64,000 nucleotides of DNA from an uncultured Dehalococcoidia bacterium (GCA_951813535.1 OX638345.1:4146608-4210607), one strand, 5' to 3'. Shown: positions 16,399 to 25,017, counted from the first letter of the stretch. Made by a program: numbers and translations. The notes: generated from the letters alone by a model not told the origin.

Positions 16399-18120
16399 AT
16401 GAAGTTGCAGATCATGTCCCCGGCCGCGGCCCGCGTTGACTTCAAGGTGCCGCCGGCCCCTCGCCTGGAAACCCTCGAAGGCAAGACCATCGGCCTCTAC
16501 AACAATATGACCGGCGGAGCCGACGTGGCCGTCAACCGTGTCGCCGAGCATCTCGGCCGCCGCTTCTCCAACGTTAACTTCGAGACCTACGGCGGCAATC
16601 TGCGCGACGGCCGGCCAGCCCTGAGCCGCGGAGTGCACATCGACGATGAGGAAGCCGCCCGCATCGCCAACGAGGTGGATGCAATGGTGGGCGCCGCTGC
16701 GCATTGAGGGGGCTGCACGTCGTGGCTTGCCCACGACATGGTTGCAATGGAAAAGGCCGGCGTGCCCGCCGTGGGCATCGCCGCGCGCAGCTTCGCCCGG
16801 GCCTGGCAGTCCTGCGTGGATGGCTGGGGACAGCCCGCCACCGCCTTCGTCACCATCCCCCACGCCTGCACCGGCCAGCAGCCCGACTACATCCACGGGA
16901 TGGTGGACGAGCAAATCGACAACATCATCCTCGGTTTGACCCGGATGTCCGCGTCGGCCGACCTTTCCGGCGGCGCCAACGGCCACAGTGAGACCGACGT
17001 ATTCACCGTTGAACTGGACGACACGCCCCTGGGCCTCGACGCGGTAAATCGTTTCATGGAAGAACGCGACTGGAGCGACGGTATGCCCATCGTGCCGCCC
17101 ACTCCCGCTGCCGTCGAAGCTATGCTCAAGGGCACCCGCCGCGACCCGCAGGACGTGGTCATTGTGATGGAGCCGGGGTTCGGCCTGGCCACCGTCGAGA
17201 AAATCGCCATCAACGCGGTGATGGCCGGCTGCCAGCCCGCGCAGTTCCCCATCCTGCTGGCCGCCCTCGAGTGCATCGCCCAGCCCGAGATGAACCACCG
17301 CGATATGCAGGTGTCCGGCCACACCGAGGCCCCGCTGATCCTGGTCAACGGTCCCATCGCCGCCAAAGCCGGAATCAACTACGGCACGTCGGCCATGGGC
17401 CCGGGCGTGGTCAACAAGGCCAACACCGCCATCGGCCGCGCCCTGCGCCTGTGCCTGATCAACATCGGCTACTGCAAGGCCGGCGCCGGCGACCCCAACT
17501 TCATCGGCCTGCCCACCAAGTTCGGCATGTGCATCGCCGAGAACGAGGAGGTCAGCCCCTGGCAGCCCTATCACGTGGACAAGGGGTTCCGCCCGGACGA
17601 GAGCGCGGTCACCGTGATCACCGTCACCGGCCCCACCGACATCCTCGACGCCGGATCCAGGGACCACAACGATACGCTGAACAACATCGCCTCCATGATG
17701 TTCTACCGTCACGCCGGCGGAGGCAGTTGGATCAAGGGCCGACAGTCTGCCCAGGTGGGGCACACCAACCAGCGGGTCGAGTACCAGAGCCCGTACCATC
17801 CCATCATGCTCAGCCCCTCCCGGGCCGTGATCCTGGCCGAGGCCGGCTTCAGCAAGCGCGCCACCCAGGAATGGCTGCACGAGCATTGCCGCGCCTCCCT
17901 GCGCGACGCCATCGGCCCGGCCGGAATGCCCACCGATGCCAACGGCAAGTGGCTCCGTCACCCGGAACTGCAGCGCCTGGCCGACGACCCCGAGGCCACG
18001 ATCCCCGCGCTGGAGGACCCGGAACAGTACCTGCTGTTCGTCACCGGCGGTTCTACCCACTACGCCAACTTCTTCTACGGCACCTACGGCATTGCCACCA
18101 TGCCCGTCGAGGACGTGTAA
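16399..18120 (+). CDS. UGSC-family protein with in-frame TGA, probable selenoprotein
   Basis: A 573-residue protein if TGA at 16705-16707 is read as selenocysteine (residue 103). The frame before it (KTIGLYNNMTGG, then ARIANEVDAMVGAAAH) and after it (GGCTSWLAHDMVAMEKAGVP) reads continuously as one UGSC-type domain. The motif is Sec-Gly-Gly-Cys, where the family has Sec/Cys-Gly-Ser-Cys. A perfect 7-bp hairpin starts 11 nt after the TGA. The N-terminal domain (about 1-195) is followed by a large second domain starting near WSDGMPIVPPTP, whose function I do not know. The ATG has GGAGGA 8 nt upstream. The sequence after the TGA has no ribosome-binding site of its own before ATG 16738. The alternative is a nonsense mutation splitting a Cys-type homologue (TGC/TGT to TGA). 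Function is unknown; a redox role is inferred from the U-x-x-C motif. Confidence 0.8.
16719..16737 (+). promoter_or_regulatory. Candidate bacterial SECIS hairpin
   Basis: GTCGTGG (16719-16725), loop CTTGC, CCACGAC (16731-16737): a perfect 7-bp stem inside the coding sequence, beginning 11 nt after the in-frame TGA. In E. coli formate dehydrogenase mRNA the SelB-binding hairpin lies at a similar distance from UGA, and bacterial SECIS elements generally follow the UGA closely. If the closing G-C pair opens, the loop begins with G, as in many bacterial SECIS loops. The structure is seen; SelB binding is inferred. Confidence 0.6.
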
Positions 18121-18149
18121 CTTAAAGGGCGCAACTCGACGGGGAAAAT

Positions 18150-18608
18150 ATGCCGGCAATTCGGGACGAATCACGTTGGGCTGTACTTGGCGTTTTGCTG
18201 AGGAAAGACGGTTTTTCGCAAAAGGAAGCGGCACAGTTCGTCAACTGCTCCGATCGGGCGGTGAAGCAAGCCTTACGTGTCCGTGAAAAAGGCGTGCGCG
18301 AACCTTGGGTGGCGGTTGTGGCCGGAGAGGTTGCCGTCGGGGACGCGGAGACGTTGGTCAGGCGATTCGAGAATGACGGTGCGGAGCAGACCACAGCCCT
18401 CCAACGGGTGTGCAATGGTGAAATCAGCAAACTGAGGCAACACCGAGCCGGCTTGATGGACAGCAAATCCACTTTCAGGGGGATGGCGCACAAATTCGCC
18501 AAAGCGCCGAGCCCCGATTGGTCGTTCACCCCAGAGCAGGTGGAGGAAGGGATCAGCATTGCGGAAGAGGGCCTTGAAGTGGACGCTAAGACATGGCCCA
18601 GCTACTGA
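18150..18608 (+). CDS. Small helix-turn-helix protein, possible antitoxin
   Basis: 152 residues. An N-terminal helix-turn-helix is plausible at residues 22-45 (GFSQKEAAQFVNCSDRAVKQAL). The rest is charged, with no family I recognise. The frame starts 29 nt after the UGSC stop, with GGGGA just upstream. Its 3' end overlaps the ATG of a MazF-like frame by 16 nt, an arrangement common in toxin-antitoxin pairs. That position, plus the DNA-binding segment, suggests an antitoxin or autoregulator. This is inference only. Confidence 0.6.
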   Translation: MPAIRDESRWAVLGVLLRKDGFSQKEAAQFVNCSDRAVKQALRVREKGVREPWVAVVAGEVAVGDAETLVRRFENDGAEQTTALQRVCNGEISKLRQHRAGLMDSKSTFRGMAHKFAKAPSPDWSFTPEQVEEGISIAEEGLEVDAKTWPSY

Positions 18609-18943
18609 GGGGGAGATAAGATTGGGTAAATATTGAAACAGTCAGTCAGGTAGTGGGGCATGAACAGGGTAATCGTCGTCCTGCCCTGATATTGAGCAAT
18701 GATCGTTTCAACGCTGCATCGCAGTTGGTTATCGTGGCTCTGGTGGGTTCCTCCGAATCGAACCGAAGCCGGACGACAGCCGTCCAGATCCGGTCAGTGC
18801 AGATGCTAATAACACCGTCGTGGGTATTGACCGAGCAAATTCGGACGTTGTCGGCACAGCGCATGGGTGACCTGATTGGCACGATGTCAAAAGATGAGTT
18901 GGAGGTCGTGCTGGAACACGTTTTCCAGCTAATGTATCAATGA
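18593..18943 (+). pseudogene. MazF/PemK-like toxin with early in-frame stop
   Basis: The frame from ATG 18593 starts MAQLLRG, meets TAA at codon 9 (18617-18619), and continues as WVNIETV then VGHEQGNRRPALILSND, a clear MazF/PemK signature. Around the stop, GGG-AGA-TAA-GAT-TGG would read as the expected Gly-Glu-Ile-Arg-Trp if one G were added and one T removed. This points to a compensated double indel or a homopolymer sequencing error in GGGGG. A GTG at 18653 could restart translation but would omit the first beta strand. The C terminus is complete. The ATG overlaps the preceding HTH gene by 16 nt, as in TA operons. Confidence 0.65.
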
Positions 18944-19006
18944 TCACGCGATCACGCACTGCGATGGATCCGTGTCGTTCCTTAGCCAACGAGGCCGGAG
19001 AGTAGC

Positions 19007-19933
19007 ATGCCCCGTACACCCGCCGACCAGTACGTCAGCAAGGTCCGCAAGCCGGAGGACATCGACCGGTTCTGGGACGACGTGCTGGCGGAAACCGCTC
19101 AAATTCCCCTGGAACCGGAGGTGGTTTACGACCCCCTCCGGTCCACCGCGCTCATCGATGTCTACGAGGTTTTCTTCACCAGCCTCGACCACGTGCGGAT
19201 CGCCGGGTGGTACGCCGTGCCCCGCCAGCGCGAGGGCCCCTTGCCGGGCCTGATCCAGGTACCTGGGTACAACATGGAGCCCCCGGTGCCCAAGAACTGG
19301 GCCGCCCGGGGGTATGCCGCCTTCAGCGTCGCGCCACGCGGCAAGCTGCGGAGCAATCGCCAGTTCAACCCCGGCTACCCGGGCCTGCTGACCTATGGCA
19401 TGGTGGACCGGAACACCTACTCCTACCGGGGCTTCTACATGGATGCCTGCCGTGCCGTGGATTTCCTGCTGGGCCGGGAAGAGGTCAACGGCGAGCGCAT
19501 CGGCGTCACCGGCCACAGCCAGGGCGGCGGCCTCACCGTGTCCACGGCGGCGCTGCGCCCCGAGATCAAAGCGGCAGCGGCCGGCGCGCCGTACCTCTGC
19601 GGCTACATGGACTCCATCGAACTGACCGACGCCTATCCCTACCAGGAGATTGCCGATTATCTTCGGCTCTACCCGGATAGCCGGCAGCAGGTGGAGGACA
19701 CGTTGGCCTACTTCGACGGCATCAACCTGGCCCATCGCATCACCTGCCCCATCATAATCAGCGTCGGCCTCCAGGACAGCACCTGCCCTCCCGAGACGGG
19801 CTTTGCCACGTTCGACGCCATCGCCAGCGACGATAAGAAGATGTACGCCTACGACGGCCACGGCCACGACGCCAACAACCACGAGCATGCCGCGGTCGTG
19901 GACGCCTTTATGGCCGCGCACCTGAAGGACTGA
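19007..19933 (+). CDS. Acetylxylan esterase / cephalosporin-C deacetylase-like hydrolase (AXE1)
   Basis: 308 residues, close to the usual length of the AXE1 family. The catalytic triad is visible: Ser in VTGHSQGGG (near residue 183), Asp in SVGLQDSTCPP, His in DGHGHDANNHE. Also present are the family's oxyanion-side segment VPGYNMEP and the RGF-type region PRGKLRSNRQF. It likely removes acetyl or other short acyl groups from sugars or related compounds in the cytoplasm. GGAGAG precedes the ATG. A diverged paralogue that has lost the serine lies 0.4 kb downstream, separated by a small HEPN-like gene. Confidence 0.85.
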   Translation: MPRTPADQYVSKVRKPEDIDRFWDDVLAETAQIPLEPEVVYDPLRSTALIDVYEVFFTSLDHVRIAGWYAVPRQREGPLPGLIQVPGYNMEPPVPKNWAARGYAAFSVAPRGKLRSNRQFNPGYPGLLTYGMVDRNTYSYRGFYMDACRAVDFLLGREEVNGERIGVTGHSQGGGLTVSTAALRPEIKAAAAGAPYLCGYMDSIELTDAYPYQEIADYLRLYPDSRQQVEDTLAYFDGINLAHRITCPIIISVGLQDSTCPPETGFATFDAIASDDKKMYAYDGHGHDANNHEHAAVVDAFMAAHLKD

Positions 19934-19942
19934 CGAAGTCCT

Positions 19943-20320
19943 ATGACGCAACTGCAAACTCCTCAAGCCATTTTCGCCGATGCCCGTGCCATGCAGGCTC
20001 AAGCCCTGGAACGCCTGGCGCATGGTGACATCAGGGACGCCGCCGAAAAAGCATGGTGCGCGACCAAACGTGCTACCGACGCCCTCATCCTGGCCCGCAC
20101 CGGTGAAGAACCCGGTCCCACGGGCCTTACCAGCGACTGCCTGGACGACTTGGTGATCTCCGAACCTGCTGCGGCTCCCCTCCAAGGCCGCTACTACAGC
20201 CGTCTCAGTCAACTGCACGGCGCCTGCTTCTACACCGGCGCGTGCAATCAGCACACGGAGCGCCGCATCCGCGAAACCGCGCAGTACATCAGCGACGCCG
20301 AAGTATTGGCCGCTGCGTAG
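19943..20320 (+). CDS. Small helical protein, HEPN/PaREP1-like
   Basis: 125 residues, mostly helical. The segment DIRDAAEKAWCATKRATDAL resembles the core helix of PaREP1/HEPN-type proteins, which act alone or with nucleotidyltransferases. A second helix pair (YYSRLSQLHGACF) may complete the bundle. No RX4-6H ribonuclease motif is evident. It begins 9 nt after the AXE1-like gene, so it is probably in the same transcript. The function is not known. Confidence 0.55.
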   Translation: MTQLQTPQAIFADARAMQAQALERLAHGDIRDAAEKAWCATKRATDALILARTGEEPGPTGLTSDCLDDLVISEPAAAPLQGRYYSRLSQLHGACFYTGACNQHTERRIRETAQYISDAEVLAAA

Positions 20321-20358
20321 TCCCGCCCCAACTCACCAACCTGGACCTTAATATACCC

Positions 20359-21276
20359 ATGACCACCCTCACCGACGTCAAACCCAGCGATTTCGACAGC
20401 TACTGGCACGACGTGCTGGCGGAACTGGCCCGGTTCCCGGTCGCGCCGGAGGTGCAGGACCTCCCGCTGCGCTCCACCGATTTCGCCACCGCCTACGGCG
20501 TGCGCCTGACCTCCCTGGGCCCCTACCGCCTCTACGGCTATCTGAGCATACCGACCGGCGACGGCCCCTTCCCGGCCCGATACCACCTGCCCCGCTACGG
20601 CAGCGTCACCGACCTGGTGCCCCAGGGGCAGGCCAACGGCCAGCGCCGGGATCACGTCACCTTCGCCATCTGCGTACGGGGGCAGCGCCTGGCGGACCAG
20701 CCCTACGCGGCGGCCTTCCCCGGCCAGCTCACCGACGGTATCGACGATCCCGCGACTTATGTGTACCGGGGCATCGTCGCCGACTGTGTCCGCGGTCTCC
20801 AATACCTGGCAGCCCGGCCCGAGGTGGACGCCACCCGCATCGCCGCCATCGGCAACGACCTCGCCCTGACCACGGCCGCGTTGTGTCCGCAGGTCACCCA
20901 CCTGGTGACCACGCCAACCCTGCTCTACGCCACCGCCGAGCTGGCCCCGCGCACCAGCGCCTATCCCCTCGAGGAGATCAACGACTACCTGCGATCGCAT
21001 CCGACCCGTCGCGATGCAGTGCAGAACACGCTGTCCCACTTCGACCTGCGCTGGTTCGGCTCCAGGGTAAGCGCCGCGACGCTGCTGATGGCCGGGGCGG
21101 ACGGCGCCGCGCTGGACGCGGCCGCCCTGCAACCGTTGATCGACGACATCAGGGGCGAAACGACCGTCCACAAGGCGGAACATTCCGGCTATCGGGATGG
21201 ACGCTACGCTGAGGAATGGCTAGCCGAAAGGTTCGGCATGGCTGAGCCCAGCCTGCCGCCCCACTGGCAGGACTGA
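20359..21276 (+). CDS. AXE1-like hydrolase paralogue lacking the serine nucleophile
   Basis: 305 residues from the ATG at 20359. It aligns by eye along its length with the preceding AXE1-like esterase: DFDSYWHDVLAELARFPVAPEV, the LRST segment, then YVYRGIVADCVRGLQYL and EEINDYLR. The nucleophile elbow reads IAAIGNDLALT, so the GxSxG serine is replaced by Asp. The acid-residue region reads AGADGAALD. It may be a non-catalytic or altered-function relative. It ends 4 nt before the next alpha/beta hydrolase, so the genes form one cluster. Confidence 0.72.
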   Translation: MTTLTDVKPSDFDSYWHDVLAELARFPVAPEVQDLPLRSTDFATAYGVRLTSLGPYRLYGYLSIPTGDGPFPARYHLPRYGSVTDLVPQGQANGQRRDHVTFAICVRGQRLADQPYAAAFPGQLTDGIDDPATYVYRGIVADCVRGLQYLAARPEVDATRIAAIGNDLALTTAALCPQVTHLVTTPTLLYATAELAPRTSAYPLEEINDYLRSHPTRRDAVQNTLSHFDLRWFGSRVSAATLLMAGADGAALDAAALQPLIDDIRGETTVHKAEHSGYRDGRYAEEWLAERFGMAEPSLPPHWQD

Positions 21277-21280
21277 TCCC

Positions 21281-22054
21281 ATGTCCTACGTGAACCTCCC
21301 CGGCGTCGACCTCTGGTACGAAGACACCGGCGGCGACGGCATCCCGGTGGTTTTCTGCCACGCCGCCTCGGGCACCTGCGACTGCTGGATCTACCAACTC
21401 CCAGCTTTCACACTGGCCGGCTACCGCTGCATCACCTACGACCGGCGCACCTGGGGGAAGTCCCGCAACACCGACGAAGCCCTGCAGCCCGGCTACCAGG
21501 ACGATGACCTGCACGGCCTGGTCGAGCGCCTGGGCCTGGACCGGTTCCACCTCATCGGCACCGCTGCCGGCGGAATCACCGCCATCGGATACGCGCTGGC
21601 CCACCCCGAGCGGGTGCGCAGCCTGGTCGCGGCCAACACCATCGCCGGCATCCAGGACCCGGAGTACCTGGAGGTGCTGGACCGCATCCGCCCGCCGGAA
21701 ATCCGCAACCTGCCCGTGGAGCTCTACGAACTGGGACCGTCGTACCGGGGCACGGACCCCGATGGCGCGGCCCGCTGGCTGGAGATCGAGCACGCCAGCC
21801 GACCCTACGGCCGTCTGCCGGCCCAGCCGCTGCGGGAGCCCACCACCTACGCGCGGCTGGCCACCATGAGCGTGCCCACCATGGTGCTGTCCGGCGAGTC
21901 CGACCTCGCGTCCCCGCCGGCGCTCATGCGTATGCAGGCGGAACACATCCCCGGCAGCCGCTTCGTGTCGCTGCCCGAGGCTGGCCACGCTGCTTTCTGG
22001 GAACGCCCACAGGTGTGGAACGGCCTGGTGCTGGAGTTCATCGGGCAGCATTAG
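21281..22054 (+). CDS. Alpha/beta-fold hydrolase with Ala at the nucleophile position
   Basis: 257 residues with the alpha/beta hydrolase fold: oxyanion segment VVFCHAASG, YDRRTWGKS, elbow HLIGTAAGGITAIG, Asp region LSGESDLASPP, and His in EAGHAAFWERP. The elbow has Ala where the catalytic Ser is expected (GTAAG instead of GxSxG); the Asp and His positions look normal. It could be a cofactor-free enzyme of a different mechanism or an inactive homologue. It begins 4 nt after the previous gene. Its 3' end overlaps the convergent gene on the other strand by 17 nt. Confidence 0.8.
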   Translation: MSYVNLPGVDLWYEDTGGDGIPVVFCHAASGTCDCWIYQLPAFTLAGYRCITYDRRTWGKSRNTDEALQPGYQDDDLHGLVERLGLDRFHLIGTAAGGITAIGYALAHPERVRSLVAANTIAGIQDPEYLEVLDRIRPPEIRNLPVELYELGPSYRGTDPDGAARWLEIEHASRPYGRLPAQPLREPTTYARLATMSVPTMVLSGESDLASPPALMRMQAEHIPGSRFVSLPEAGHAAFWERPQVWNGLVLEFIGQH

Positions 22055-22799
22055 GCGATGGCAGCTCCAACGGCTCGTTGAAATGGGAGAAACGCATGTC
22101 CATCGAGTATCGGTACGCGAACCACTCTCCCACCGCAGGGAACGAGCCTTCCATCGTGTAAGCATGTAGCAACCCGTCTTCAGCGCCCACCCATGCGGTG
22201 ACCGTCACGGTTCCGGCCAGCATCTGGGCGCGCAGTCCTCCCTCACCGCCAGCGACGTCTTCGCCCCAGGTTTCCTTCACCGGCTGAGCCATATCCACTG
22301 TGCCGGTGATCTTGTTGACGCGCACGTCCCGTAAAACTTCCTCCCCTTCTTGCGAAACGTCGGTAAGGCTGTCCAGAATCTGAAAATGATCCGTGGGGCT
22401 GGGGAGGTTGGTGGTCGCCGGCCCGCTTCCGGGGGCCGACCATTGTTCCCACGGCCCGGCGTCGCTTTCCCGGTGATATTGCGCGCCGTCCAGCAGCAGC
22501 GTCTCGCCGTATTTCCCGTTTTCCGTTGCCGTGACGTGCATCCCCTCATCGACCACGACGGTTGCCTCGGTGCGGACCTCCTGGTGTTCCGGCCCGCCCT
22601 CGACATGAACGGTGAACCGGGTGTCAATGCTGAATTTGTACGTTGCCAGGACCGAGGGGTCGACCCGGCCTGGATGCACTATTCCCTCTGCCGAGAAGGG
22701 GCCGGGCGATGGCGCGAACACCAACCACCCTGCTATCGCCAGCGTCGTTATTCCAGTAACGACGACGGCCGATATCAGCAACTTCCAACGGATCAGCAT
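22038..22799 (-). CDS. Membrane-anchored LppX/LolA-like protein
   Basis: 253 residues from ATG 22799. An N-terminal transmembrane/signal helix (ISAVVVTGITTLAIAGWLVF) is followed by an extracytoplasmic domain of alternating beta strands (TYKFSIDTRFTVHVEGG, then TEATVVVDEGMHVTATENG, and a late ITGTVDMAQPVKETWG). This resembles the LppX/LprG/LolA half-barrel fold that binds lipids. Assignment rests on pattern, not on unique motifs. A longer frame from 22856 adds a basic leader of doubtful reality. It converges on, and overlaps, the hydrolase gene. Confidence 0.55.
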   Translation of the reverse strand: MLIRWKLLISAVVVTGITTLAIAGWLVFAPSPGPFSAEGIVHPGRVDPSVLATYKFSIDTRFTVHVEGGPEHQEVRTEATVVVDEGMHVTATENGKYGETLLLDGAQYHRESDAGPWEQWSAPGSGPATTNLPSPTDHFQILDSLTDVSQEGEEVLRDVRVNKITGTVDMAQPVKETWGEDVAGGEGGLRAQMLAGTVTVTAWVGAEDGLLHAYTMEGSFPAVGEWFAYRYSMDMRFSHFNEPLELPSPNAAR

Positions 22800-23037
22800 G
22801 ACGCTTTCGGGTTTAAGTCTATCGCGTACCGGCATTCGACAGTCCCACCTGCACACGAATTGCGATAGGGAGGCGGGGGGCCGGCAGGCGCAGTTTCACA
22901 CACCATCACCTCGCGCCCGGTCGGTTAATCTGTACGCCTCACGGTTTCTGGTGTAGATTATTCGGCGGCGGCGCGTCGTAAAACAGATTGAGTTGCCGCC
23001 CCATACATCGGAAATTCGCAGTCCTGGAGGGACACCC

Positions 23038-24201
23038 ATGGCGGACGCACCCCTGTTTCCCGTTACCGTGGTCGGAAGCTGGCCCCGGTCCACCGAGTTG
23101 ATCCGCGCCCTGCGCCGCAAGGAAGCGGGCGAGATTACCTATAGCGAGTTCAGTGCGCTGGCCGACGACGAGGTGCTGGCGTGCATCCGGGCTCAGGAAG
23201 AGGCCGGAGTGGACATCATCAGCGACGGCGAGCAGCGGCGGGACAACTTCTACTCCTTCGCCGTGGACAAGCTCACCGGCATGCAGCTGATGAAGGTGTC
23301 GGAACTGCTGGATTACTCCAGCGACCGCGCCCGCATGGAAGAAGTACTGCGCGCCCTGGACGTGCCGTCCTTCGCCATCAAGAGCCCCATCGTGGTCGAC
23401 AAGATCGGCAAGCGCACCGGCCTGGCCCTGGACGAGCTGGCCTACATGCGCGAGCACACCGACCGGCAGATCAAGGTTCCCCTGCCCGGGCCCTACATGC
23501 TCACCCGCTCCGCCTGGTTCGAGGGCCTGTCGGACCGGGCATATCCCACGCCCGACGACTTGGCCCGGGACGTGGTCGAGATCCTGCGCGAGGAGATCAT
23601 CGCCCTGCGCGATCAGGGCTGCGACTTTGTGCAGCTGGACGAACCCACCCTGTCCCAGGTGGTCTTCGGCGAAGAGACCACCGAAACCTTCATGTGCGCC
23701 GCGCTGCCCAACCGCCGCGATCCCACCGACGAACTGGAGATGGCGGTGCGGTTGATGAACGAGACCCTGGACGGCATTGGCGGCATCAAGACGGGCGTGC
23801 ATATCTGCCGCGGCAACTGGAGCAAAAAGGAAGAGGTCCTGCTCACCGGCAACTACGGCCCCATGCTTCCCTACCTGGTTCAGATGAACATCGACCAGCT
23901 GGTGCTGGAGTGCGCCACTCCCCGCGCCGGCGAGATGGAGGTGTTCAAGGAATACAGCAACGAGAAGGAGATCGGCTTCGGCGTGGTCAACCCGCGCACC
24001 GATGAGATCGAGCCGGCGGAGCAGATCGTGGAACGCGTCAAGGAACTGCTCCAGTACTTCGACCCCGACAAGATCTACCTCAACCCCGACTGCGGTTTCG
24101 GCACCTTCGCCGAGCGCAACGTCAACACCCACGAGATGGCCGCCAAAAAGATGGCCGTGATCACCGACGCCGCGGAGATCCTGCGCGCGGAGTATGCGTA
24201 G
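23038..24201 (+). CDS. Methionine synthase II (cobalamin-independent)-like protein
   Basis: 387 residues, matching only the C-terminal catalytic half of MetE. Core segments are VVGSWPRS, DIISDGEQRR, DFVQLDEPTLS, the zinc-ligand GVHICRGNW, LECATPRAG and NPDCGFGTFA. Full MetE is about 750 residues; such half-length proteins transfer methyl groups or cleave C-S bonds with varied substrates. The ATG 23038 has GGAGGG 6 nt upstream, so an upstream in-frame start at 22993 is unlikely. Followed by a small gene overlapping its last 8 nt. Confidence 0.85.
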   Translation: MADAPLFPVTVVGSWPRSTELIRALRRKEAGEITYSEFSALADDEVLACIRAQEEAGVDIISDGEQRRDNFYSFAVDKLTGMQLMKVSELLDYSSDRARMEEVLRALDVPSFAIKSPIVVDKIGKRTGLALDELAYMREHTDRQIKVPLPGPYMLTRSAWFEGLSDRAYPTPDDLARDVVEILREEIIALRDQGCDFVQLDEPTLSQVVFGEETTETFMCAALPNRRDPTDELEMAVRLMNETLDGIGGIKTGVHICRGNWSKKEEVLLTGNYGPMLPYLVQMNIDQLVLECATPRAGEMEVFKEYSNEKEIGFGVVNPRTDEIEPAEQIVERVKELLQYFDPDKIYLNPDCGFGTFAERNVNTHEMAAKKMAVITDAAEILRAEYA

Positions 24202-24577
24202 GGATGACGCTGCGCCGTTGCCGCGCATTTTGACGGCTGGAGGCGTTCAGCGGGAAATTACCCTCCACGTTCACCGGCAATCGTATGCGCGTAACGAAAT
24301 CACCGTGGAGAATCTGATCGACGTTCTCGAGAATTGGGTGGCTCGTGGTATTCGATACGATGAATCCGGCAGGCCCAGCATGGCTCACTTGGGATGGATC
24401 GCACACGGAGGCTCACAACGCTTGATGCGGGTGGCGGTCTCAATGGATGATCAACGGATCGCCACCGCGTTTGCGGACACGCCGGCCACCGACAAATGGA
24501 ACAGCGGAGACTTCGACTACTTTCAGCGGACCTATGAGGAATGGGAGATACGAAATGAAGCTGAAAGTGCATTATGA
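24194..24577 (+). CDS. Small DUF4258-like protein, possible toxin
   Basis: 127 residues. The segment LHVHRQSYARNEITVENLIDVL resembles the DUF4258 pattern in which a His/Arg-rich strand precedes a helix. The following region ends in strands such as MRVAVSMDDQRIATAFAD. It overlaps the MetE-like gene by 8 nt at its start and the DUF2283-like gene by 23 nt at its end. DUF4258 and DUF2283 genes are often adjacent and are considered toxin-antitoxin-like. Family assignment is by eye and tentative. Confidence 0.55.
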   Translation: MRRDDAAPLPRILTAGGVQREITLHVHRQSYARNEITVENLIDVLENWVARGIRYDESGRPSMAHLGWIAHGGSQRLMRVAVSMDDQRIATAFADTPATDKWNSGDFDYFQRTYEEWEIRNEAESAL

Positions 24578-24959
24578 CCCTGATTGTGATGCAATTGGCG
24601 CCAACTACGGGCAGCCCAGTGGCGCGACCCGCGAAGTCGAAGGACTTGGCTGGGTCATGATTGACCTGCCAGACGAAAAGAGCCACGAACCGATCGCCCT
24701 GGAAGTCATCGGCATCAGCGCGTGGCTGCCCCTCGGCAAGCGCGGCTACCGCGACGAAACTGACACCCTCACCTTTGGCAACGGTGCGGAGAACGCGGCC
24801 GTAATCGGCAAAAATGGCGACCTGATCACGTACTGGCGTCGCGATTCATCCGCTCCCGGCGGTTTGACGGTCTTCGCTGTTGACCTGCGCAATGCATCAA
24901 AGAACTTGGCTCCGGCGATCGAAGCGATGTCCAAGACATTGCACGTCTCCAACAGTTAA
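24555..24959 (+). CDS. DUF2283-like protein, possible antitoxin partner
   Basis: 134 residues from ATG 24555. The N terminus KLKVHYDPDCDAIGANYG matches the DUF2283 pattern of a short strand followed by D-x-D-A, and TREVEGLGWVMIDL follows. The C-terminal part (about residues 65-134) is longer than a typical DUF2283 protein. It overlaps the upstream DUF4258-like gene by 23 nt, so both are on one transcript. An in-frame start at 24447 would add residues lying inside the upstream gene and is less likely. Confidence 0.55.
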   Translation: MKLKVHYDPDCDAIGANYGQPSGATREVEGLGWVMIDLPDEKSHEPIALEVIGISAWLPLGKRGYRDETDTLTFGNGAENAAVIGKNGDLITYWRRDSSAPGGLTVFAVDLRNASKNLAPAIEAMSKTLHVSNS

Positions 24960-25017
24960 CCGGAACGAAGAGCACCAACCCGCACTATCAATCACATTGG
25001 CAGCTAAGGAGTTCAAC

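Noticed and set aside
16360-18234. Minus-strand open frame (624 codons) opposite the UGSC gene
   Set aside because: A shadow frame of a strongly codon-biased gene; its translation is Gly/Val/His-rich without motifs and has no ribosome site.
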